A stretch of DNA of 8,118 nucleotides from UBA1227 sp963629305 (GTDB lineage: Bacteria > Bacillota > Clostridia > Oscillospirales > Acutalibacteraceae): positions 1 through 8,118 of the forward strand of contig CAVGIJ010000035.1 in assembly GCA_963629305.1 (NCBI GenBank). Direction: 5' to 3'. Made by a program: the position numbers and the translations under genes. The notes under the pieces were generated by a model that did not search any database, was not told where the DNA came from, and saw nothing but the letters and a program-made list of their open reading frames with translations. Of the stretch, positions 1 to 6,876 are shown one piece after another (within the stretch, counting starts at the first letter, position 1; every line of letters starts with the position of its first letter).

Positions 1-29
1 TATGAACAGTATGAAATTGTGAACAAATT

Positions 30-1022
30 TTATGAATGTACGTTTCTGATCTTAGTTCGTCTTTTGCCGAATATTTTTGCCGCCAAAATAAAAGCCCGTG
101 GTGAAATCAAAAACAGTACCGAACTGAACGCCACTTTTTTTGACGGTATAAAAATAAGATTTTTTAGATATTTTTTTACTTTGTACCTTCTACTGAACGC
201 CAAGGCTTCACGTGTATCCATTGCAAGGCACGCCTGCCACATAACAGACCAGTAAAGCCTGGAAACGCCCCATTTTTTATATGTTTTCGAAAACTCCGGC
301 AAGTGTTTATCAAAAAACGATTGAAGGTCAGTCATAATCTGCATACATTCAATACGTTCGGAAGTGAACTTCTGCATTGCCGAGCCGTCTCTCAAGATGT
401 AAAAATACAATTGGTGTTCAGTAATTAAAGTTTTCCCGGATAAAGTAATCACCCTGTAAAGGAAATTGTAATCCTCATAGTATTTATAGCCTTCGACAAA
501 ACGTATATTTTCATTATCAAGAAGTGATTTTTTTATAAAAATATTGTACACACCGAATTTTGTCGGATTGACAATAAACCTGTTAAGCATATTTATTGCC
601 GTGATTTTTTGAGTCCCGTCGTAGCTTGTATCAGTAATGAGTTTCTGTGTTTCCGTTACTCGCTTTGACTGGAATATCAATAAATCAAAGCCGGAATTTA
701 TATTGTCATTGAAGACTGATATATAATCATCGGAAACAAAGTCATCAACATCCGCAAAGCCAATGTACTCACCTTTAGCAGCCTCAATGCCCTTATTTCT
801 TGCCGCGGATACACCGGCATTCTCCTGATGAATGACCTGAATATCCATTGTCGTGGAGTTTGCATATTTGTTCAACTTTGCAAAAGTACCGTCTGTGGAT
901 CCGTCGTCAACAAAAACAAGTTCAAAGTTCTTTTCGGTCTGAGCCATAAATGCGGATATTATATTTGAGATATATTTTTCCCCGTTGTATACGGGTATGA
1001 TAATACTGAGTTTACTTTTCAT
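30..1022 (-). CDS. Family-2 glycosyltransferase (GT-A fold), GT-4
   Basis: Predicted nucleotide-sugar-dependent glycosyltransferase, 330 residues, ATG start. It has the textbook family-2 layout: LSIIIPVYNGEKYI at 5-18, FVDDGSTDGT at 37-46, QENAGVSAARNKGI at 66-79, metal-binding DVDD at 91-94, YYEDYNF at 181-187 carrying the acidic ED pair, and YILRDGSAM at 208-216, close to the YxxRxxS(x)M signature near the active site in many members. The C-terminal tail (about 280-325) alternates Lys/Arg clusters with hydrophobic stretches (SSVLFLISPRAFILAAKIFG) and probably docks on the membrane, consistent with a lipid-linked acceptor. It follows GT-3 after 26 bases and ends with TAA at 32-30. The next 29 bases to the window edge contain no ribosome binding site or start for a further gene, so whether the operon continues cannot be seen. 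Family is firm; the sugar added is unknown. Confidence 0.93.
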   Translation of the reverse strand: MKSKLSIIIPVYNGEKYISNIISAFMAQTEKNFELVFVDDGSTDGTFAKLNKYANSTTMDIQVIHQENAGVSAARNKGIEAAKGEYIGFADVDDFVSDDYISVFNDNINSGFDLLIFQSKRVTETQKLITDTSYDGTQKITAINMLNRFIVNPTKFGVYNIFIKKSLLDNENIRFVEGYKYYEDYNFLYRVITLSGKTLITEHQLYFYILRDGSAMQKFTSERIECMQIMTDLQSFFDKHLPEFSKTYKKWGVSRLYWSVMWQACLAMDTREALAFSRRYKVKKYLKNLIFIPSKKVAFSSVLFLISPRAFILAAKIFGKRRTKIRNVHS

Positions 1023-1033
1023 AAAATATAAAA

Positions 1034-1039
1034 CCCTTC
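1034..1039 (-). promoter_or_regulatory. Ribosome binding site (GAAGGG) for GT-4
   Basis: GAAGGG on the minus strand lies 11 bases before the ATG at 1022, separated from it by an AT-rich spacer. Spacing is slightly long, but it is the only purine-rich site in the 26-base gap. Confidence 0.5.
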
Positions 1040-1048
1040 ATACTCAAA

Positions 1049-2047
1049 TCACGAAAAAAACTTTTTTAAATTCTGAAGCTTTTCGTAGTTGATACCAAGT
1101 GTGTGTAAAAGATAAGTTTGGAAATAACGCTTTGAAACCATCTTACTATACTTAGGACTAAAAGAGTCAAGCCACGCCTTAAACTCTTTAGCCTGAGACA
1201 AGCCTTCTTTTCTGTTCTCATTGTAGATAAGTGCGATATTGAGATGTGTATTGATTACAAGGCGAACGCGCTTATCCAAATATTCTCTTATTTTGTTACT
1301 GCAGTCAATATTTGTTGAAAACCGAACAAGCTCTTGCGTAACTTTAAGGTGATGAGAATAACGCTTTACGTAGTTTTTATAGTTTACGCTCTGATTGATG
1401 TTTCCGACTAAGTACTGGTATACTTCCAAATCTTCAAATTGGATAGTTTTTGCAAGGACGGTTGACTTCACGATAAACTCAATGTCAACGTAAAAAATGC
1501 CCTCTAAAAGGTGAATGTTATTCTCTTTAAGTATAGAGGTCTTTATGGACATGGTATGAATCATTATGTTAGGTGTAACACTGTCGTCGTTGCAAACATC
1601 TTCAAATCTGTAAATCTTGTCAAAATCGACATCAGCCTTCATGGGGAAATACTCTGTATCTCCGGTGACCATATTGACTTCTCGTTTGTTGTCTACAATT
1701 ATATCTGCATCTGTTTTTTCCATTACGTCAAGAAGCTTGCAGAGATTGTCCGTGTTTACCCAGTCGTCACCGTCAATTATGCGAAAATACCTTCCCTTAG
1801 CATTATCAATTCCGGCATTTACAGCTGAACCGTGACCACCGTTTTCCTTATTGATAACCTGAAAGATCCCGGGATACTTTGCGGCATATTTTTCAGCAAT
1901 TTCCTGCGTTTTATCCTTTGATCCGTCGTTTACGATTATAACCTGAACGCGGTCATTGAGTCTTTCATCAGCATAGGATGTAAGACCTTTATCAAGATAC
2001 TGTTCAACATTGTAACAAGCGACAGCAATAGTCAAAATCGGTGTCAT
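1049..2047 (-). CDS. Family-2 glycosyltransferase (GT-A fold), GT-3
   Basis: Predicted glycosyltransferase of family 2, 332 residues, ATG start. The N-terminal strand reads LTIAVACYNVEQYL (5-18) rather than the usual VSVIVPVYN. It is followed by VNDGSKD (39-45), ENGGHGSAVNAGI (68-80) and metal-binding DGDDW (92-96). The HGSAVNAGI loop, in place of SAARNxGI, together with YVDIEF (186-191, the acidic site) and YLVGNINQSVN (212-222), marks it as a different subgroup from the other three glycosyltransferases here. This subgroup is familiar in Firmicute polysaccharide loci, though I cannot give a substrate. The C-terminal part (about 250-332) is helical and basic, with no clear membrane segment. 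The gene starts 15 bases after flippase copy A and ends with TGA 26 bases before the next glycosyltransferase, so the two are probably cotranscribed. Family is firm; donor sugar and acceptor are unknown. Confidence 0.92.
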   Translation of the reverse strand: MTPILTIAVACYNVEQYLDKGLTSYADERLNDRVQVIIVNDGSKDKTQEIAEKYAAKYPGIFQVINKENGGHGSAVNAGIDNAKGRYFRIIDGDDWVNTDNLCKLLDVMEKTDADIIVDNKREVNMVTGDTEYFPMKADVDFDKIYRFEDVCNDDSVTPNIMIHTMSIKTSILKENNIHLLEGIFYVDIEFIVKSTVLAKTIQFEDLEVYQYLVGNINQSVNYKNYVKRYSHHLKVTQELVRFSTNIDCSNKIREYLDKRVRLVINTHLNIALIYNENRKEGLSQAKEFKAWLDSFSPKYSKMVSKRYFQTYLLHTLGINYEKLQNLKKFFS

Positions 2048-2056
2048 ACAAATTCA

Positions 2057-2061
2057 TCCCC
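2057..2061 (-). promoter_or_regulatory. Ribosome binding site (GGGGA) for GT-3
   Basis: GGGGA on the minus strand lies 9 bases before the ATG at 2047, just after the TAA of the upstream flippase. An intervening ATG (2058-2056) overlaps the site itself and is out of frame, so it is not a likely competing start for this gene. Confidence 0.5.
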
Positions 2062-2062
2062 A

Positions 2063-3343
2063 TTAATTGTATTTAAAAAATATTGCATAGAACATATCTT
2101 TAGCATTTTCCCGCGTTGCCTTAAAAAACAGCGGAGATATATAACTCACTACAATCTGTGTTATGAGCGTTGCAATAGCAGCGCCGTTTATTCCCATTGT
2201 GGGAATCATGAAATAATTCAGCACAAGATTCGTGACTGCACCGATTATCACAAACCACTTTGCATATTGGTTTTTATTCTCACATACAAGCCAGTTGCTT
2301 CTCGCCACCCCAAGAACAGAAAAGGTTGTATACCATATAGCAATAGCAAGAGCGCCTGATGCAGGCAGATAGTCCGCACCGTATACAATTTTCATTACAT
2401 ACTTCGAGAGAAGCGTTATTATTACGGAAACAACTATTCCGCTCCAAATCAGAAGTGAGTATAACTGACCGAGTCTTTTTTTGTAAAGTACTTCATTTTT
2501 ATCTTTTTTTAACTTCATAATAACCGGTCTTGAAGCATTTATGATTGCAGTCGGAACAAGAACCCAGTATGTGCAAATCATTATGGCGGCGGAATAAAGT
2601 CCGGTCTCTGTCTCTCCGATAAAATGCTTGATCATAACCTTGTCCATCTGGGCATAGATTGTGATGACAAAATTCGAAATGATAAAGTGGTACCCCTGCT
2701 TGAGAATTCTTTTTGAAGTACCGAAGTCAAAAGACAATTTATCTCCACCGCATATTTTATATGCAAATAAGAGTAAAATTGCAATTATTAAAAAGTCAAG
2801 GCTCGTTGAAAAGGCAAACCATATTACACTTTTTCCGGTTACAAGGATAAATACCTTGTAAAATGCCACCAACACGTAGGATATACTTTTTAAAATAGAT
2901 GAATATTTTGACTGAAGTCTTGACTGAAACCAAAAATCAAATATCTCAAATGCACGAAATACAAGTACCAGCGATTGTAAAAAACCAACCTTAAGTATCA
3001 GGGTGTTTCCGCTATCAACGAAAAACAAAATCAATAGAATTGAAAATACGGAAATTACCCCGGCAACAAGACGCATAATTATAGAGCTGCCGATTATCTG
3101 ACCTTGTTTTTCCGGATTGGAAACCAGCTCTTTTACAACAATAGCTTCAATACCGAGCAACGCAAATGAGGTAAAGAAAGCCGTATACGCTGCGCAGTAG
3201 TTGATAACACCATAGTTTGACGGACCAAGATAACGTGCCGTTATCATTCCGATCACAAAGGATATTATCATTTGTACACCCTGTTCGGCTACCATCCATG
3301 ATGCATTTTTTAATACTATGTTATTTTTCAGCTTTTTAAGCAC
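2063..3343 (-). CDS. Wzx-like polysaccharide flippase, copy A
   Basis: A second complete polysaccharide transporter/flippase of the MOP superfamily (426 residues, full length for the family). Hydrophobic segments are spread through the protein, for example about 22-37, 55-70, 87-108, 116-131, 152-169, 175-196, 247-269, 297-312, 363-383 and 388-406. Conserved elements shared with the other flippase in this window include NASWMVAEQ (13-21), RYLGPSNYG (37-45), FRAFEIFDFWFQ (129-140), AQxDxVMIKHFI (231-242), LVPTAIINA (262-270) and PTMGIxGAA (381-389). The start is GTG with an AAGGAG site 11 bases before it. The alignment with copy B is gapless. The identical blocks differ in DNA mainly at silent positions, pointing to an old duplication held under protein-level selection. 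It sits between two pairs of glycosyltransferases, 15 bases before the next one. The family is firm; whether it exports the same glycan as copy B is unknown. Confidence 0.93.
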   Translation of the reverse strand: MLKKLKNNIVLKNASWMVAEQGVQMIISFVIGMITARYLGPSNYGVINYCAAYTAFFTSFALLGIEAIVVKELVSNPEKQGQIIGSSIIMRLVAGVISVFSILLILFFVDSGNTLILKVGFLQSLVLVFRAFEIFDFWFQSRLQSKYSSILKSISYVLVAFYKVFILVTGKSVIWFAFSTSLDFLIIAILLLFAYKICGGDKLSFDFGTSKRILKQGYHFIISNFVITIYAQMDKVMIKHFIGETETGLYSAAIMICTYWVLVPTAIINASRPVIMKLKKDKNEVLYKKRLGQLYSLLIWSGIVVSVIITLLSKYVMKIVYGADYLPASGALAIAIWYTTFSVLGVARSNWLVCENKNQYAKWFVIIGAVTNLVLNYFMIPTMGINGAAIATLITQIVVSYISPLFFKATRENAKDMFYAIFFKYN

Positions 3344-3354
3344 GCCCTCATATA

Positions 3355-3360
3355 CTCCTT
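3355..3360 (-). promoter_or_regulatory. Ribosome binding site (AAGGAG) for the GTG-started flippase
   Basis: A strong AAGGAG lies 11 bases before the GTG at 3343 on the minus strand. An ATG three bases after this site (3351-3349) is out of frame with the flippase, and no other ATG, GTG or TTG lies in frame between the upstream gene's end and this GTG, so the site supports a GTG start with slightly long spacing. Confidence 0.6.
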
Positions 3361-3372
3361 GTAAAAGTAATG

Positions 3373-4437
3373 TTATCTTTCAATACCATCTTTAAGAAAA
3401 GAAAAAAGCGGATTAAGTTTTTTCTTTATAAAAACCTTGGCAAACACCGTTATGTGTATACTCGTATAGCGTTCATTAAAGAGCTGTGAAAGCAAGAACT
3501 TTCTGTACTTACTTACCGCAGTGCACTCTTTAAGCGATTCCTTCAAAAAAGAATCACTTGCCAAACGTTCAAGGTACATATTTCTTTTTTTACGCGTCAT
3601 ATTCCACTGTGGAGAATATACGCTTTCAATACAGTTGGAGATTTCATTTGCGTAGAAGGTTTTCAAATGAACATAGTTTGAAGAAGATTTACAATCAAAT
3701 TTTTCAAAGAAATACTCCACCATATTTTTTATCAAATCGTAGTAATTTTCGGGAGTTTTTTTAAAAAATTCGTTCTGTGAACTCTGTCTATAATGGTAAA
3801 GAACATCCGGCAATACTGCCACTGAGGATGCCTGACTGAAAAATTCTATGTTGAATACTCCATCTTCAAGTCTTTTCATATCAGAAAAAAATATATTCTT
3901 TTTTCTCAAAAGTTCTGTACGGTATGCTTTATTCCAAGGGAATCCGACAATTCCCTCAGGAAATAAGTCGACAAAGAACGTGGCTATTTCATCTTTGTCA
4001 CAAAGAAAAGATCTTTTTAGGAAGTGTGCGTCAAAATATTCTCCGTCTTTCCCGTCATAAAACACATCATACCCAAATAAGACAAGGTCGGGAGAAAATC
4101 TATCGACACAGTCAACCACTTTTTCAACCATAGCGAGACTTATAACATCATCACAGTCTATAAACATGGTATACTTACCGTTTGCATGACTTAAGCCGTG
4201 ATTTCTGGTAAACCCCGCACCCAAGTTGCCTTCATTTTTCAGCACACTTATCCTCGAATCTTTTTTGGATGCCTCCAAACACACCTCATAGCTTTTATCA
4301 TTTGAAGAGTCATCAACAAGTATAATCTCAATATTTTTGTAGGTTTGATTAATCAATAAACTTACAGTGTTTGAAATAAATTTTTCACAGTTATGAACCG
4401 GTACAACTATGGATACCAATATTTCATTATTCTTCAT
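3373..4437 (-). CDS. Family-2 glycosyltransferase (GT-A fold), GT-2
   Basis: Predicted nucleotide-sugar-dependent glycosyltransferase acting on the cytoplasmic face of the membrane. With the ATG at 4437 (354 residues) the motifs are VSIVVPVHN near 8-16, VDD at 41-43, NEGNLGAGFTRN at 68-79 (a variant of the usual NGGxSxARN loop), metal-binding DCDD at 94-97, PWNKAY at 167-172 and the acidic LEDG at 190-193. A TTG at 4449 would add four residues (MRVK), but the ATG has a GAGGG site at good spacing, and the resulting N-terminus (MKNNEILVSI) matches that of the preceding glycosyltransferase (MKNEPLVSI). The C-terminal third is Lys- and aromatic-rich, ending in a short hydrophobic/basic stretch (FAKVFIKKKLNPLFSF). 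The gene starts 21 bases after the stop of GT-1, to which it is distantly related, and ends 29 bases before the second flippase. Family is firm; the sugar linkage is unknown. Confidence 0.92.
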   Translation of the reverse strand: MKNNEILVSIVVPVHNCEKFISNTVSLLINQTYKNIEIILVDDSSNDKSYEVCLEASKKDSRISVLKNEGNLGAGFTRNHGLSHANGKYTMFIDCDDVISLAMVEKVVDCVDRFSPDLVLFGYDVFYDGKDGEYFDAHFLKRSFLCDKDEIATFFVDLFPEGIVGFPWNKAYRTELLRKKNIFFSDMKRLEDGVFNIEFFSQASSVAVLPDVLYHYRQSSQNEFFKKTPENYYDLIKNMVEYFFEKFDCKSSSNYVHLKTFYANEISNCIESVYSPQWNMTRKKRNMYLERLASDSFLKESLKECTAVSKYRKFLLSQLFNERYTSIHITVFAKVFIKKKLNPLFSFLKDGIER

Positions 4438-4442
4438 TTTGA

Positions 4443-4447
4443 CCCTC
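4443..4447 (-). promoter_or_regulatory. Ribosome binding site (GAGGG) supporting the ATG at 4437
   Basis: GAGGG on the minus strand ends 5 bases before the ATG at 4437-4435. It overlaps the alternative TTG codon at 4449, which has no comparable site upstream. This is why the downstream ATG is preferred as the start of the glycosyltransferase. Confidence 0.6.
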
Positions 4448-4458
4448 AAATTCGTCTG

Positions 4459-5520
4459 TCATCTGCCTGCTTTGAGTTCGGCAAATACCTTAGTTGAATG
4501 ACTTTTTACAAACGAGATAACTCTGCCCTCGAAATATGTGAGCGTAACCGAACGCATTTTTATCGGCACAAGCATAAGTTTCATGTACTCCGAATTCGGT
4601 TTTGCCCTTCTCAGCGCCTTTCTCACACGCCTTGTCCTTATTATCTTCCTTATCTCTTTTTTCTTTTCGTGTGCGGTAAGAGTGCAATTTTTGTTAGTGA
4701 CATTTTCAATACAGCCTATTATACGTTCAATATACCGTCTTGAAAGAAACTCGGTTATTTCTTTTGATGAAACGTCCCAGTATTCGTAGAGATTTTCCAT
4801 CCAGTCAGCTTCTTCTTCGCGTTTTTCATACATATCCGCACGGTACTTTGCAGTTTCTGACTCAGCACGTTTACGGATAAAATGATAATACTTCTCCGAC
4901 GTCACACCAACCCGCTCAACATCTTTTACAACGCTTAAGTTAAAAGGAAAGTCGTCCCAAAATGTCTGGGGAAAATAAAGATTATGACTTTTTATATACT
5001 CCGTGCTATAGAGTTTATTCCACGGAGTGTAAAGAAGATTTTCATCAAAAAGCCTGTATGAATCCTCACGAAATTCTCTCTGTGAGGCATATATTTTATC
5101 TTCACAAGATTTTTCCTGTATAAACTTTTCAGTATCTGTGTAGTAAGTATCAATGTAAAATCCCGAAACAACAAGCTCAAGATTGTTTTCTTCGGCAAGC
5201 TTCACCATATCCTCAAGCATAGTTGGTTCAGCCCAGTCATCCGAATCAAGGAAATAAAGATATTTCCCGTGAACTCTGTCTATTGCAACATTCCTTGCAG
5301 ACGGAGCACCTCCGTTTTCTTTGTGTATGACAATTATCCTCGGATCATTTTCAGCGTATTCATCACAGATGATTCCGCTTCTGTCCTTTGTTCCGTCATC
5401 CACACAGAAAAACTCAATATTCTTATATGTCTGAGCCTGTATACTCTCTATGGCATGTCCGACATAGTCCTCCACGCCGTATACAGGCATTATTATTGAG
5501 ACAAGTGGTTCGTTTTTCAA
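4459..5520 (-). CDS. Family-2 glycosyltransferase (GT-A fold), GT-1
   Basis: A cytoplasmic or membrane-associated transferase expected to add one sugar from a nucleotide-sugar donor to the growing lipid-linked oligosaccharide. The GT-A domain occupies about residues 5-215: VSIIMPVYG at 7-15, nucleotide-binding VDDGTKD at 40-46, ENGGAPSARN at 68-77, and the metal-binding DSDD at 92-95. PWNKLY is at 166-171. The acidic pair usually written ED in this family appears here as WDD (188-190), probably contributing the base region. The C-terminal part (about 255-353) is rich in Lys/Arg, notably around 286-306, and may hold the protein to the membrane or to partners. The start is TTG, the only plausible initiator after the upstream stop, with a GGGGGG site 7 bases before it. 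The gene lies 24 bases after flippase copy B. The donor and acceptor sugars cannot be read from the sequence. It is distantly similar along its length to the next gene, including a CIExV element in the C-terminal part. Confidence 0.92.
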   Translation of the reverse strand: MKNEPLVSIIMPVYGVEDYVGHAIESIQAQTYKNIEFFCVDDGTKDRSGIICDEYAENDPRIIVIHKENGGAPSARNVAIDRVHGKYLYFLDSDDWAEPTMLEDMVKLAEENNLELVVSGFYIDTYYTDTEKFIQEKSCEDKIYASQREFREDSYRLFDENLLYTPWNKLYSTEYIKSHNLYFPQTFWDDFPFNLSVVKDVERVGVTSEKYYHFIRKRAESETAKYRADMYEKREEEADWMENLYEYWDVSSKEITEFLSRRYIERIIGCIENVTNKNCTLTAHEKKKEIRKIIRTRRVRKALRRAKPNSEYMKLMLVPIKMRSVTLTYFEGRVISFVKSHSTKVFAELKAGR

Positions 5521-5527
5521 GATAAGA

Positions 5528-5533
5528 CCCCCC
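5528..5533 (-). promoter_or_regulatory. Ribosome binding site (GGGGGG) fixing a TTG start
   Basis: On the minus strand a run of six G lies 7 bases before the TTG at 5520. The only other codons between that TTG and the upstream in-frame stop (the TAA of the flippase, 5547-5545) are GAA, GTA, TAC, TCG, GGG, GGT, CTT and ATC. None is a usual start, so this G-rich site supports initiation at TTG. Confidence 0.6.
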
Positions 5534-5544
5534 GAGTATACTTC

Positions 5545-6846
5545 TTAATCAAATTTAAAAACAAGTGCTTCCAACATATCTTTTGCATTACTGCGTGTTT
5601 CTCTAAAGCACAGCGGAGAAATAAAGCATACTATGATCTGAGTTATAAGTGTAGCTACAGCCGCACCCTCTATACCCATTGTCGGAATGAGAAGCCAATT
5701 TAAAGCAACATTGGCTACAGCGCCGAACAACACAAACCATTTCGCATATTTATTTTTGTCCTCACATACGAGCCAGTTTCCCCTCGCAACCCCGAGTTCA
5801 GAAAAGGCTGTATACCAGATTGAAATGGCAAGAGCACCCGTAGCCGGGAGATATGCCTCTCCGTATACAATATACATTATCGGCTTCGCAAGAAGTGAAA
5901 TAATAAGCGAGACAGCAATATTCATCCATATGAGCAATGCATACAGCTGTTTAAGACGTCTCATATACATTGCCTCATTACCGTCATTCTTGAGTTCCAT
6001 GATAACAGGACGTGTGGCATTTATTATTGCTGTCGGAACAAGTGTCCAGTATGAACAAATCATAACCGCAGCCGAATAAAGCCCCGTCTGAGTGTCATCA
6101 ATAAAATGTTTTATCATAACTCTGTCTATCTGAGCGTAAACAGTGATAATAAGACTTGAAATTATAAAATGATAACTTTGAGAGAACAAGGTTTTGGACA
6201 TAGCAAATGAACACGTAGGTTTTTTGCCGCCTTTTAGCTTATACGCAATAGTAAGCAAAATTGCAATAATAAGAAAATCAAAGCTCTGTGAAAATGCAAA
6301 CCACTCAATCGTCTTTCCGGTCGCAAGTATAAAAATTTTATAACCCGCAACCATCACATATGAAATACTTTTCAGGACAGACGCATATTTTGATTGAAGC
6401 TTTGATTGAAACCAAAAATCAAAAATTTCAAATGCCCTGAAAACAAGAACCAAAGACTGTAAAATACCAACCCTCATTATAAGGGGGTCTGCATCGTCAA
6501 AAAAATAAAGGATTATGAATATGCTTCCAATGGAAATTGTTCCCGCAATAATTCTCAGGATTATCGCACTGCCGATAATTTCCCGCTCTTTTTCCGGATG
6601 GGTGACCAACTCTTTTACAACTATTGCCTCAAGTCCCAGCAAAGCAATAGCTGTAAAAAGATTCATATATGCCGAGCAATACTGAAGTAGTCCATAATTT
6701 GAGGGACCTAGATATCTTACACTTATCATTCCGATTAGGAATGACATGAGCATTTGAATCATCTGTTCCGCAACCATCCACGATGCGTTTCCGATAACTC
6801 GGCTACCCTTTATTTTATTGAACATTTCCTTTATCAGTGTTCTCAC
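5545..6846 (-). CDS. Wzx-like polysaccharide flippase, copy B
   Basis: A polytopic membrane protein of the polysaccharide transporter (PST/MOP, MurJ- and MATE-related) superfamily, expected to flip a lipid-linked oligosaccharide across the cytoplasmic membrane. About 12-14 hydrophobic segments are spread over the protein. Family-typical features include NASWMVAEQ near the N-terminus, RYLGPSNYG, KELV, a conserved FRAFEIFDFWFQS block near residues 135-148, and IPTMGIxGAAxATL near the C-terminus. The start is uncertain. The GTG at 6846 gives 433 residues but has no clear Shine-Dalgarno site. The ATG at 6825 gives 426 residues and aligns exactly with the first residue of the other flippase in this window; it has AAAGGA only about 2 bases upstream, which is very close. 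It is about 67% identical, without gaps, to the flippase at 2063-3343. It is followed after 24 bases by a glycosyltransferase. The family assignment is firm; the glycan it exports is unknown. Confidence 0.92.
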   Translation of the reverse strand: MRTLIKEMFNKIKGSRVIGNASWMVAEQMIQMLMSFLIGMISVRYLGPSNYGLLQYCSAYMNLFTAIALLGLEAIVVKELVTHPEKEREIIGSAIILRIIAGTISIGSIFIILYFFDDADPLIMRVGILQSLVLVFRAFEIFDFWFQSKLQSKYASVLKSISYVMVAGYKIFILATGKTIEWFAFSQSFDFLIIAILLTIAYKLKGGKKPTCSFAMSKTLFSQSYHFIISSLIITVYAQIDRVMIKHFIDDTQTGLYSAAVMICSYWTLVPTAIINATRPVIMELKNDGNEAMYMRRLKQLYALLIWMNIAVSLIISLLAKPIMYIVYGEAYLPATGALAISIWYTAFSELGVARGNWLVCEDKNKYAKWFVLFGAVANVALNWLLIPTMGIEGAAVATLITQIIVCFISPLCFRETRSNAKDMLEALVFKFD

Positions 6847-6876
6847 CGTCCAGTAAGAGGAACTGTTTCACCTCAA

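Noticed and set aside
1..29. Repeated TGAAC-like motifs near the window edge, possibly an operator
   Set aside because: The repeats (tgaac at 3-7 and 20-24) are short and AT-rich, and the context is cut by the edge, so they cannot be told from chance.
1511..1835. Plus-strand open frames of 105 and 72 residues within GT-3
   Set aside because: They overlap the conserved glycosyltransferase core on the other strand and encode composition typical of a reverse-complement shadow.
4490..4687. 65-residue minus-strand frame overlapping the 3' part of GT-1
   Set aside because: It is a +1/-1 shadow of the basic C-terminal region of GT-1. The main frame continues uninterrupted, so there is no frameshift to explain.
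5535..5542. Palindrome AGTATACT in the gap between flippase B and GT-1
   Set aside because: Only 8 bases with no loop and no T-run, so it is not a terminator, and such short palindromes are expected by chance.
5687..6079. 130-residue open frame on the plus strand inside flippase B
   Set aside because: It lies wholly antisense to a well-conserved flippase and its product has no recognisable family features. The matching region of the paralogous flippase does not offer it as a conserved frame.
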